Assembly: GCA_022457065.1 (NCBI GenBank)
Contig: JAJGBQ010000002.1
Location: 558,001-622,000, forward strand
DNA: 64,000 nt
Direction of reading: 5' to 3'
Source: Curvularia sp. ZM96
Lineage: Eukaryota > Ascomycota > Dothideomycetes > Pleosporales > Pleosporaceae
A program made the position numbers and the translations under genes. Shown here in pieces: positions 12,901 to 22,967 of the stretch. Under the pieces are notes generated by a model. That model had not been told where the DNA came from, made no database searches, and was given only the letters and a program-made list of their open reading frames with translations. Numbering within the stretch: the first letter of the stretch is position 1; each line of letters begins with the position of its first letter.

Positions 12901-14728
12901 TTGCTTACCCGCACCCTGCTTCCGCCAAGACGCTGCAATCTGTCCTGCGAACACATGATGCATCTGAAACACTGGCCGTCGCAAAAACACTAATTAACCC
13001 AATATTTATCCTGCCGTGTAGGTGCGTGTGTGTGTCTGTGTACCAATTAACCGCAATTGTGTATGAAATATACACATGCGACACAGCTAGTAGTAGACAT
13101 AGTGCTACTGCCATGTACCATGTATGTAGCCTTAAATTTTCCATGCCGCAGAAACGGGAATGTACATAAGATACATGTACATATGTACGGACCTTTTCTG
13201 CCGAGTAATTGACCCGCAGGCCTGCGGACGGGCCGACGCTGTCTTGCATGAGGGCTTTTTTTTTCGCCTCCCCCTACCTTACATACACTCAACTCCATCT
13301 ATCTATCTTGTATCTGATATGTATATCGATTCATCTGGCATAGACAGCGCATGAAACACACTTGTTTTTCTTAAGAGTCCGTGGTGTTTCTGGATTGAAT
13401 CTTACCTGTGACCCTGCATCCAAGGGAGGTGATTTTTTGCAAGGCTTTCTCTTCTTCTTCACCCCCATCTCTCCATCTATCTATCTATCTGTGAATAGGT
13501 GTTGGATTTATCAGTCACAGCATACGAAACACACTTCTTCTCGAACCTGCCTCCTTCGGTTGAAAGTGCTGCACATTGAATACCCCCTTCTTTAACCCTG
13601 CGGTGTGATGTGTAGATAGACCACCACCAGAGATGGAGATGCAAGGAGGAGGCCATGCAATTCCTCTCTCCCTCAGCATCTCCAACCCCTCACCTCTTTA
13701 TCTGTGTCTTATGTATGTCGGTTACTATCGATTGCACGTTCTTATAAAAAAACACATGATTCCTAAGCGTACGAACTATCGCTGTCGCTTCACTACCGAA
13801 ACATCCTTTCTCAGACCTGGGTTTTTCCGGAAGCGAATTTTGGAGATACGGAATGAGTAGTTGGCGTGAAGGGGAGAAAGGAATGGGTAGATATGTGGGC
13901 CCTGAGATGGGAGGTGTTTTGTATGTGAGTGTAGCGTTTTTGCAATTCCCCCTCTTTCATCTCTCTCTTCTAGCTGCTGCGTGAAATGGGATAGGGGGAG
14001 GGAGGAAGAGAGTGTGGTGGAATTGGGGATGTAGTCACATGAAGCGGGGTTCAGAGGGGGGGGGGTTGAGATACAGCTGGATCTTTTTCTTTTTTCTCTC
14101 TCTAAAGGCTTAGGCATGTGAGCTGTTTGTGATGATGTGTAGTTAGTGAAATGATACATCATGGTTGTTGCCTGTGGGTGTTTATATCAGTATGGTATCT
14201 TTTCTAGCTTTAGTTTGAGTATAAAAGTACTTTCTGGGTTATCTTTTCGAGGACAGGGAGGACAGGGAGAATAGATCGCCCGTCCTACAGCAAGACTCCC
14301 ACAGATCCCGTATACTAATAGAGAACGCCACGAATCTCAATCATCTTAAGAGAGTGTACAGTCTTCCAAAATGGGTCATGAGTTGGATTACATGACACAT
14401 GGGATGTACCCGGCGTATGCAATATAGTATGGGAATTGGTGGATGAAGAGGTGTCTACTACGTTTGGGCCTGAGGCTAATTGTTCTTCGATAAAAGCTTC
14501 TCGAGAGTGGAGGTGGAAAGCGTCTTTAGGGCGTCAGTACAACAGCCACATGGCCCTGTGATGGCCTCTAAGCTACCTATCCAAATGATAGAATCGTATT
14601 CATCACAAGCATGTTTCTGGTTTGGGTCACATATTTTGACTAAGAAGTGAGAATGCTTGATTAACGCACGCTATGGCGTCCTCCGTCAGCTCCACACCTG
14701 ACTTATCCACTTCCTCGTCCGGCTCTGT
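9901..14728. other. Gene-poor region between the stuA promoter and the flavoprotein gene
   Basis: No supportable gene. Visible features are a CCG run (about 10227-10243), a T9 tract near 11042 and poly-A near 11728. Tetranucleotide ATCT repeats occur at about 13297-13310 and 13473-13490, in two segments that resemble each other (see findings). A G-rich tract lies near 14055. The last few hundred bases should include the 3' UTR of the flavoprotein gene. Confidence 0.4.
13297..13490. repeat. Two ATCT microsatellite tracts in a diverged direct duplication
   Basis: CATCTATCTATC tracts occur near 13297 and near 13470. Each is followed about 60 nt later by a nearly identical ATGAAACACACTT / ACGAAACACACTT string and then, further on, by TTGAAT. 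This suggests a unit of about 175 nt present twice and since diverged. The boundaries are approximate. Confidence 0.4.
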
Positions 14729-16340
14729 CTAAACTATGGGATTGTAGTATTTGAACTTATTCTCTGGATCCCATTTGCTCTTCAGTTCTGCCAGCTTCCT
14801 CAGCCTAGTATCTCCATACACCTCCGCCTTAGACTCTTCTCCACTCGCGTAATTGACATAGCAGTGTCGCGTCTTGTTGCTGTCCCGATCGACGCCCATA
14901 TAAAGTGCATTGCTAATGGCATGTACATAATCTTGAGCCACCTTCCTTGTCTCCTCGTCGTCACCAGCCCACCAGAGCCCTGCGCTCGCGAGGATAGGTA
15001 AATCGCGCTCTTCAGGCGCCAAGGCAGTGGAAGCGGGGTCGATAGCACGCACTCCTTGCATTCCGTAATTTTCCATAAGCGTGATGGAGGTATTGAAACG
15101 AGGATCAGCAGTCATCTCTCCGAATATCGTGAACGCTTTACGGACACCCTGGAGGTCCCAAGCAGGCAAAGAGACTCCGGCCCCCATTAGGTTTTCGTTG
15201 CGTCTGCAGACCGGATCTGAGAGTAGGTTTCCAGTCACAGTGTATAGTTGGAGATAGTCAACGTTAGTGTGAACCTCAGTGGAGATGGGGCCAAGCGCTG
15301 TGAAAAGAGCAGCATATGGCTCAGCTTCTGCTTCTGAACCTTCGTATGCAACGGTATATAAGACAATAGGCTTGGAGATGGTCAGTCATGCCAGTTTACG
15401 GTGTTAGAATACAACTTACGTTGACGGCGTCAACAGCAGGAAGCCTTATGAATATCCCCGTCAGCGCCAATTTTGCCGGCCGCTGATCGCCCACATCCTC
15501 AAGTTCGTTGATTAGATTGAATAGCGCTTCGACCTTTTCCGAAGAGTACATGAGCGTATAAACGGTCCATTCAGATGGTATGTCATAAGTCTTCACCTCG
15601 AGGCTGGTAACGATGCCAAAGTTATGGCCGGCTCCTTGCAACGCCCAGAACAGGTCTGCATTCTCTGTCCGGGAAGCGTTGACAATTTCACCGCTGGCGA
15701 GAACCACTCGTGCAGAAACAAGACCGTCGACAGAATAGCCATGCTGACCTTGGAGTAGACTGTGGCCGCCTCCCAACAGTGGGCCTGCTACAGAAACGCA
15801 TTGTGAAAGTCCAGTGACTAGCAGTGATTATGGTTAGTTTACCGTCTCGACTAGTACCACTCGATGAATGACTAATTACTTACCAGCATACTTTCCCAGG
15901 GCGAAAAGAGATTGCGTTATCTCATATTGCTTCGTTCCGCCACCAACTATGGCAGTAGTGCCGTTTGGGCTAAGTGTCGTGGTATTGAGCTTTCGCATGT
16001 TGATTTGAATACCATACGGCAGCTGGTTTAGCGACCAAGTCCATCCGTGGCCACCAGATATAGCCAAAAACGGGACATCGTAGCGACTAGCAAGGGAAAC
16101 TGTCTTCTGTACATCATCTTCAGTGGCTACTTCGACAATGATGCTATAGTCGGGAGAGATACGCGGAGAAGCCGCACGGATCTGCAGATCGTCCCAGCGA
16201 GTATCCCCAGGAAACGTGACAAGAGCGTCTTCTGACAAGAGCGATGGTAGTTCAGAAACGATGTACTCCAATGAATCTGAACCCAGTGATGCACTAGAGG
16301 CAAGGCGTAGTAGCCAAGCGAAGATGGTAATGAAAAGCAT
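14729..16340 (-). CDS. Secreted FAD-linked oxidoreductase, berberine-bridge-enzyme type
   Basis: Exons on the minus strand are 16340-15884, 15817-15420 and 15370-14729 (498 aa). A hydrophobic N-terminus (MLFITIFAWLLRLASSAS) is a likely signal peptide. The FAD-binding PCMH domain follows (SPDYSIIVEVATEDDVQ). The ISGGHG motif holds His98, the usual 8-alpha FAD attachment residue. GLSQCVSVAGP provides Cys159 at the place of the second (6-S-cysteinyl) link, so bicovalent FAD is plausible. The C-terminal BBE motif YVNYASGEE...YNPIV is intact. Such enzymes oxidise sugars, alcohols or alkaloid-like substrates with oxygen, and the substrate here is unknown. The neighbour upstream on the same strand is an alpha/beta hydrolase. 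No other biosynthetic core gene is seen, so a gene cluster is not supported. Confidence 0.9.
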
Positions 16341-17720
16341 GAAGAAGGATGAATTCTACCGTTACTACGGGTGATGGAAGAGAAATGAAAGAAAAAAGGG
16401 ATAACACAGCAGATGAAGGTCTAATAAAGGTTCCCTCGGTCATACCATTGCCTAGTCGCTATCTGAGTGGCTGTTACCCATGATACTTGAATTGTCGAGC
16501 TGAATGAAGTCAGACAGCGCATAGGTCCATATTGATCTGCATGCCTGACCCGAAGAGCGTGATAGGAACCGTGCACACCGACATGGCGGGGTGCCGAACC
16601 TGACATAACGCTTTGTGAAAGAGCCAGACTGGGAAATAAGTTGGGATACAGGTATGAACTGTGTCAGCTTGGAGGAGTCACATTGCGTATACGTAGCGTT
16701 CTTGCACAAAAAGACGTGCTCTGTTGTTCGTCGCTAGTCAGCTCCCGTGATCAAGTGTAAGAGGTTCGGCTGCGGCTGCAGCCCACCACACCCAAAGGAG
16801 CCGCCAAGACGCGAGGTACGGGATCCTATGCTATCCGATTTGTTGCCCGACGAAGCTACCAAGTGCATGACCTTTACACTGCAGGCTTATGAAGATTAGT
16901 GAACGTCACACAACTTGTGGATGCTGTTTCTGTACAGTAGTCTCGAAGAGCGCAAATTCTGAGTATATTTACGGTTGCACGATAGGTAGTCACAGCACAA
17001 GATGAAGGGGCGACTCGTGATAGAATGGACAGGCTTTTTGAAGAGGACAACGAGCTTCAATCGCTAGCAACTAACTGAGTAGAGAATATGTCTATATATG
17101 CCAGAAAGAAATCACGGTATACCTCTGACATGATGGTCACGCAATGTCGCATTATAGTAAAAACTCTTATACACTTATTGTTCGAGAAAAACCAAAGTCG
17201 TATGAGCTGGATTAATCTTCCAAAAAATCCTTGCGAGTCTGTATCAGTGTAGAAAACCTCTACTCCCTTCAACCCTGAAGAGTGCGTTGGATGGCTCGAG
17301 TCGGTCTCCAAAATATCCAATTTACAGCCCGTAAACGGTACTAAAGTGGGGTGCAGTGTTAACTGCTCTTTGATATCAAGAGGGAGATCCCCCCTAGACC
17401 CCCCTTGCCTGCCGCGGGCTGCTATCTCGATAATATTGTTTTTTCCAAATCTAGCTTTAGTAGCCGCCTGCCTTTAGTGTTTGTCATATAATCTGACGCT
17501 ATCTAAATAAGGCAATTCCCAACATCTTAGCAGACATTAGCCAAATAGGCGTTAAGGTTCTTAGAGCTAACCAAATCGCAGCTTGCCCTGTTTTTATACC
17601 CCTTGGAGTGATCATAATATGCAGCTAACGCTGCAATAAGTTGGTAATCCACTGATAACAGTAAAATGTAGCTTTGTTATAGTTTAGATCTTACTGCAAG
17701 ATACTTTGGAAACCCGCAGT
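16341..17720. other. Intergenic region containing a probable repeat remnant
   Basis: This is the promoter of the flavoprotein gene and the 3' flank of the hydrolase gene. From about 17340 to 17700 the sequence becomes AT-rich and non-coding after a C-rich start (near 17387-17405). The change in composition suggests a decayed transposon fragment, but no ORF or terminal repeat remains. Confidence 0.35.
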
Positions 17721-18921
17721 TCACTTGCTCAGCACATGCGTGAGCCACTTTCCAACCACTTCAGCACATTCCTTCGGTGCCTCCTCTGCACCAAAATGGC
17801 CGACTCCATCTCCTAGCCCATGATGCTGAATATCCACTCCATCTCCCACCCAATCCCTCCATACATCCGGCACACTGAACCTACTTCCGATTCCCGCTTG
17901 GCTATACACCAACAACAAAGGTACATTTATCTTCCTCCCCTCCTTGTTATTCTTCTCTTCCCTCTCAACATCCGTCGTCGCACCCTCTTTGTAGTCCTCA
18001 CAACTAGCCTTGAGCGTATGTTCCTGCGCAAAGAACTGACCGTAAACCTCGAGCGCATCATCTGCTTTTAACGCGTTGATACCAGCAGCATTTTTGCCAG
18101 CCCAGCGCAGTATCATCTCCTGACACCAGTTGGAAGCCCCAAATGCAGTAATCATCCGGGTGGCAAGATCGACATTAGCGAGGAAGGGCCAGTGGAAGTA
18201 TCCGGTTACCTCTGTTGCAGCGGCAGCAGGAGAAGCAAAGTGCTGCCATTGCGTTGAGGTAGGAACCTATCGCCATGTTATCAGTATCTAACGGGCAGAC
18301 AAGAGGACCTGGACGATAGAAAAGAGAGCATATGCGTACAATGTCAATCAGACACACACCCAATATTTCCACATTCTCTACACCGCTGACAGTGATGTGA
18401 TGCGAGACTCTGGCTCCGCGATCATGGCCAATGACGACGACTTTTATCTTCTCATGATCTCCCTGGTTGCTCTTCGCTTTTTTCACTTCCGTCTTTAATG
18501 CTTCGAATACCGCTTTTCCCACACTCAGTTTATCATTTTGAGAAATTGCGGCACTAGCGCCGTATCCGGGGAGATCAGGCACGAATAGAGGTGCGGTTGA
18601 TGGGAGAAGTGGTATGAAATGGCGCCACCTATCTCTCTACATCAGCACGACTATTGTTTTCCCCACCTACTCTTCCCGTCCTTTACTATTTGTTTTTTCG
18701 TTCTCACACAGTACGGTAGTATGGAGATAAGAAAGAGTGATGATTTACATGTACGATGATTCAGGATACCCGTGTATGAGCACCAGGATAGGGTTCTGGT
18801 CTGTGGCACTCTCGAGCGATCGCGTATAGCAGCATACCTGCTCTTTGTTTACAATGCTTTTGGCGAGTCCGAGTTGGGTGAACTTTGTGTCTTGGGTGTG
18901 GAGGGCTGTGGTGGAAGGCAT
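17721..18921 (-). CDS. Alpha/beta hydrolase, epoxide hydrolase / haloacetate dehalogenase-like
   Basis: Exons on the minus strand are 18921-18749, 18628-18340 and 18266-17721 (335 aa, usual for the family). The HGYPESS motif forms the oxyanion region. The nucleophile elbow is GHDRGARV with Asp127, the signature of epoxide hydrolases and haloalkane or haloacetate dehalogenases rather than esterases (Ser). The catalytic His is His311 in GVGHFGAEE. The cap region (residues about 150-230) contains FHWPFLANVDLA, typical of the fluoroacetate-dehalogenase branch. A Lys/Glu-rich insert near residue 250 (EREEKNNKEGRK) is unusual. There is no signal peptide, so a cytosolic location is likely. The substrate cannot be told from sequence. 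Confidence 0.88.
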
Positions 18922-19294
18922 GTTTGGCTGTGTCTGAGATATTACTAGCTACGTCGTTGGAAGCACGGTTATATACTTAAGAGCACAGATATACAAGGGG
19001 AAATGTGAAGAATGGAGATATGTGCTGGTTGAACGTGTACATCGTCCACGCCCTATGCACCTCGGTATGACGCCATCACACGACATCACGTGCTGATAAT
19101 AGTGGAGTTGCATTTGATTTCTAATATGCTCAGCACTCGTTCGATAACTAACATGGGCCTGAATATATCCCTATTTATTTTTCTTCTCAGACATGTACAC
19201 CCAGTATGGTATCATACAACTTCCGAGTCTCAAACGAAAATGCAAAAACGCCAACGCTATGCAGGGATTGTAGCAAGATTCTCTCGTTGAGACC
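18922..19294. promoter_or_regulatory. Hydrolase promoter and SOF1 3' flank
   Basis: A 373-nt spacer between two minus-strand genes. No further gene is visible. Confidence 0.5.
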
Positions 19295-20744
19295 TCATTG
19301 CTCTCGTGCTAGGATCATCTTTTCACGCTCAGCCCTCCGCCTGACTTCACCCTTCTTTGTGTGTCTCCTCTCATTCTCTTCCTTCCTCTTAAGAGACTTG
19401 AGCTCCTCGTTCTTGATCTCACCGGCCTTCTTGACCGTCTTGGGAAGATGCCTATGCTTGTCAATGCGCCTGATCTCTGGCATGTGCTTGTAGCGCTCTA
19501 TGAGGGCCTGATCATATTCTAGTTTTTGTCGTAGGGCATATGACTTGACGCCTTGCCGTTCGGATGCCCTTGCACGCCATAAGCGAATATTGCCGTCATC
19601 TGAGCCGCTGAGGACATAGTTGTTGTCAGGGCTCCACGCTACGGAGAAGACACGCTGCATTCGCTTGGTATGGTAAGTGTCGCGAGAGTGGCCCTTCTGA
19701 CGCTCCCACAAACGGATGGTCTTGTCGTAGCTGCCAGTAATGAGTTCCTCACCGGTGGGGGAGAACTCGATAGACATGACTGCCGCAACATGTCCTTTCT
19801 GCTTGGTGTCAGTGACTGTTTCTGGTGATGAACGTACAATTGGGACGAAAGGCTTACCAGAACTTGCAATGCCCGCTTCATGTTGCGCATGTCGAAGATG
19901 TATCCATTATGATCTTCCGATGCAACAGCAAAGTTGTAGGCTTCCATTGGGTTCCAGGAAATACAGTTGGCAGCGAAGTTGAGGACTGTGCGATGAAGAG
20001 GCGAATTTGTGCGTGCGTCATACAGAATGATTGCTCTATCTGTTGCGCATGATGCTAGTATTGATGTTTCAACTTGATTGAACTTGACGTCTGTAATGGT
20101 GTCGATAGCCTTTGTACGGTCAGTATATACCATGCTCTTGCGAGAAGAGAATTACTTACCGATGGCCAGACAAGGCTGGAGACTGGAGCTCCGGAGGTCC
20201 TCGATGTATCGTATATGGATATCACGCTAGAACCGGCAGCAAAGGTAGGCAGTGAGCGGTGGTGTGAGACGGATGTAAAGGCCGAATTGCCATGCCAGGT
20301 TGCTTTGGGCGCCGACCCAGACGCCTGAGCGTACGGTTCAAACATTTGGATTTGGCGATCCGACCCGCAAGTTATCAGTTTCCTGTCTCGCGTCCAACAC
20401 ATGCCCTTGACGAGATTCTCGTGCGCCTGTGCTTGCCACTTCTCCTCTCTGCTTGTAAAGTCCCAGACTTTGACGATGCCATCACCACTGCCACTGGCGA
20501 AGTGTTCTAGGGAATTCGGGTCCTTTGCAAACGAGTATACACCGTCGACATGTCCAGGCTCAAAACTGCCGAGAAAGGGTTGCGCAAACATGCGCTGGAC
20601 CTTTGTCGCATTGAGAGCTCTCGTGTACTCTCGCGCGCGCTCGAACGGATGTTGATTGGGATCCAGGTTTCGCGTGACCTTGGCAACACTAGAGCCGGGC
20701 GCCTGTGTCGAGGCGGTGGACCGACTGAGGGCTTTGATCTTCAT
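19295..20744 (-). CDS. SOF1: Sof1 / DCAF13 WD40 protein of the small-subunit processome
   Basis: Sof1 associates with U3 snoRNP and is needed for 18S rRNA processing in the nucleolus. Exons on the minus strand are 20744-20160, 20109-19858 and 19798-19295, all in phase 0 (446 aa). WD repeats run from about residue 60 to 350 (for example GSGDGIVKVWDF, ITGSYDKTIRLWER, LSGSDDGNIRLWRA). The N-terminus has the Sof1 signature MKIKALSRS and NLDPNQHPFERAREYTRA. The C-terminal Sof1 domain is Lys/Arg-rich (HLPKTVKKAGEIK, then a basic tail). The first AUG of the frame at 20744 is taken as start. It faces RPL27 across a 238-bp shared promoter, so both may be co-regulated with ribosome synthesis. Confidence 0.95.
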
Positions 20745-20982
20745 CTTGGGTGTCGTGTGCAACTTGTCCAGTCGTCCAGAGTCGGCGTCGCGAAACTTTT
20801 GGCGGGTCTTCAAGATTTCTAGAGGCAAGGGCGGGGCCAGCCAACCAGCGACGCCGCTAGCCTGGTTAGCGCGGCGGAGCGGCCAAAAGATCTAGCGAGG
20901 TCGCCCACAGCGCTTTTTGGCTTTGACGACACCTCGAACTCCACGACCAAGTATCCCATCACTAACCCGGACGACAGCCACA
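20745..20982. promoter_or_regulatory. Bidirectional promoter of SOF1 and RPL27
   Basis: Only 238 bp separate the divergent start codons of a ribosome-assembly factor and a ribosomal protein. The spacer is GC-rich. I did not identify a specific factor site in it. Confidence 0.6.
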
Positions 20983-21652
20983 ATGAAGTTGTGAGTGTCC
21001 CCCTCCCCGATTCCACGCACGCACGAATCTTTCTGGCACGTAAATTGGCGCACCGCGATGTTCGTCCCTGTGCGTCGCGGGACGCCAATATTCGCACCAA
21101 GGAAAATCTGCAACCTGCAAGACAACAGCTGCTAACATGCCTTTTTCAGCCTCAAGGTCGGACGCGTTGTCGTACGTTTGAATCGCTCGAATCCGCTCAA
21201 CCGCACTCACTCACCGTTCGCCTAGATCATCACCCGGGGCCGCTATGCCGGAAAGAAGTGCGTGATCATTTCTCCCCTCGACAACGGCACCAAGTCGCAC
21301 CCCTTCCCCCACGCTCTCGTTGCCGGTATCGAGACCTACCCATCCAAGGTCACCCGCCGCATGTCAAAGACCAAGCAGGCCAAGAAGAGCAAGGTCAAGC
21401 CTTTCGTTAAGCAGGTCAACTGTAGGTGGAATGCGAGGCCGGCAGGAGGAGCAGGCACTAACAAGCGCAGACACCCACATCATGCCTACCCGCTACACCA
21501 TTGAGCTCGAGAACCTGAAGGGCGTCATCTCTGCCGACACATTCAAGGAGGTGTCGCAACGGGAGGAGGCCAAGAAGACGGTCAAGAAGGCATTCGAGGA
21601 GCGATACCAGTCCGGCAAGAACAGGTGGTTCTTCACTCCCTTACAGTTCTAA
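20983..21652 (+). CDS. RPL27: 60S ribosomal protein L27 (eL27)
   Basis: Exons are 20983-20990, 21150-21171, 21226-21421 and 21471-21652 (135 aa, matching the usual length of 136). The first exon carries only ATGAAGTT, an extreme 5'-proximal intron typical of ribosomal protein genes. The protein starts MKFLKVGRVV and has the KOW-type segment IITRGRYAGKKCVIISPLDNG, then PSKVTRRMSKTKQAKKSK, and ends RYQSGKNRWFFTPLQF, the family's diagnostic tail. It is a structural component of the large ribosomal subunit. Confidence 0.97.
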
Positions 21653-22362
21653 GCTTTTCCTTTGGTCACGGCTGGGCGCAGATGGGCATGATTTGACACG
21701 GAAGATCGTGCACGAGCATGTCGGTGGATATCATAAGATGACAGGACCCCAAAATCCGGCCTGCCATCCGGGCGTGTATATCGGCTTGATAATCAAAGCA
21801 TGAAAAATCCGGCATCAGACTCAATTCACGAACTTCATGAAATGCACATGATTTTCACGTTGGCCTTTACTTCTAGTTGATGGATGTTGCCCGTGACGCG
21901 CAGAAGACACTAACGCCTGTAGTGCTACTCAGACGATACTGTCGACTTGTAGTTGGCATGAACGGACGGTTCTGCGACCTGGTGAATTTGATACGACTGA
22001 GTCATGACTGGTCACAGAGAGCGACACATGTGGACGCCATTATCTCATCACATTGCAACAATCTTGCCTCGTTGTCTTGTTGTTTTCTCTCAAAAGGGAT
22101 ATCATAATTATTGTTCAGCCTGACTGCACCCGAAACGGAAGCCTACTCTACCGATGTGATAATGCCCGATACACAGACTGGGCAGTAGGAAAGTAGCATC
22201 TTTGAACAAACGCTTTCACTTTTACCCTGGACTGGCCCAGCTAAAGCATAAGCCTCTGAAGAGAAGGAAGGTATGGAAGAGTACAAAAATAGAATCACCC
22301 AGCTAGAAAGAAATACCAGCTTCTGGCTAGGTTCCCGCATAAACGCATTCACACACCCAGAC
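21653..22362. other. Convergent 3' region of RPL27 and the Cap20-like gene
   Basis: This spacer of 710 bp holds both 3' UTRs. No additional gene or RNA structure is evident. Confidence 0.5.
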
Positions 22363-22967
22363 TTACTGCTTCACCTCATCCATCTTCTTCTGAGTCTGCT
22401 CCTTTCCCTTGTTCAGATAGGCAAGGACAACATCGCAAGCATCGCTCAGCATCCTCAGCTCGAAGCTCAGCGCCGCAACACCCATCTTCAGGACGCCGTT
22501 GTTGTAGTGCGTCTTGTTGTACTCGTCTTGCCAGGTGCCCTGGACATAGTGGACGGGCGAGTAGGCGTATTGCTTGAGTTTCTGTGTGTCCTCCTTGACA
22601 ATGGGAAGATGAGACTCGAGTGTCGAGAGGCCGCTGTCACCGAGCTGATCGGCGCGGGCGAGGTAAGGCGAGATGTACGAGTAAGGAGTGCGCAGATATG
22701 GGTGGAAGGGCGCGACGACGTTGTTGTACGTGTTGCTGGCGAGGGCGAGGGCGCGCTCACCATACGGATGTGTCTTGAATGTCTCGACGCTGTCGTGCAC
22801 AACCGGGTACGAGTTCAGGTGCTGTATGAGGGGCGTTAGCGTGTGGTGCATGGAGCGCATGGAGAAAGATGACGTACCGAGAGGACCTTGGAGCTGGGCA
22901 CATCGCCATTGGTAAGAGGAATGCTGTTGTTTTCCATGTTGCTCTCTTCACTTGCGTGAGGCGCCAT
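22363..22967 (-). CDS. Cap20 / perilipin-like lipid droplet protein
   Basis: Exons on the minus strand are 22967-22878 and 22821-22363 (182 aa). After a short N-terminus (MAPHASEESNMENNS) come HLNSYPVVHDSVETFK, YISPYLARADQLGDSGLSTLE and YVQGTWQDEYNKT, characteristic of fungal perilipin homologues such as Colletotrichum Cap20 and Metarhizium MPL1. These proteins coat lipid droplets and affect appressorial turgor and virulence. The C-terminus ends in a charged helix (NKGKEQTQKKMDEVKQ). Two in-frame methionines lie close together at the start, and the first was taken. The family is confident; its role in this species is inference. Confidence 0.88.

Noticed and set aside
5555..14728. StuA response elements (WCGCGWNM-like sites near 7565, 11868 and 12372) as autoregulation sites
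   Set aside because: The motif is short and degenerate and would occur by chance several times in 9 kb; no clustering was seen.
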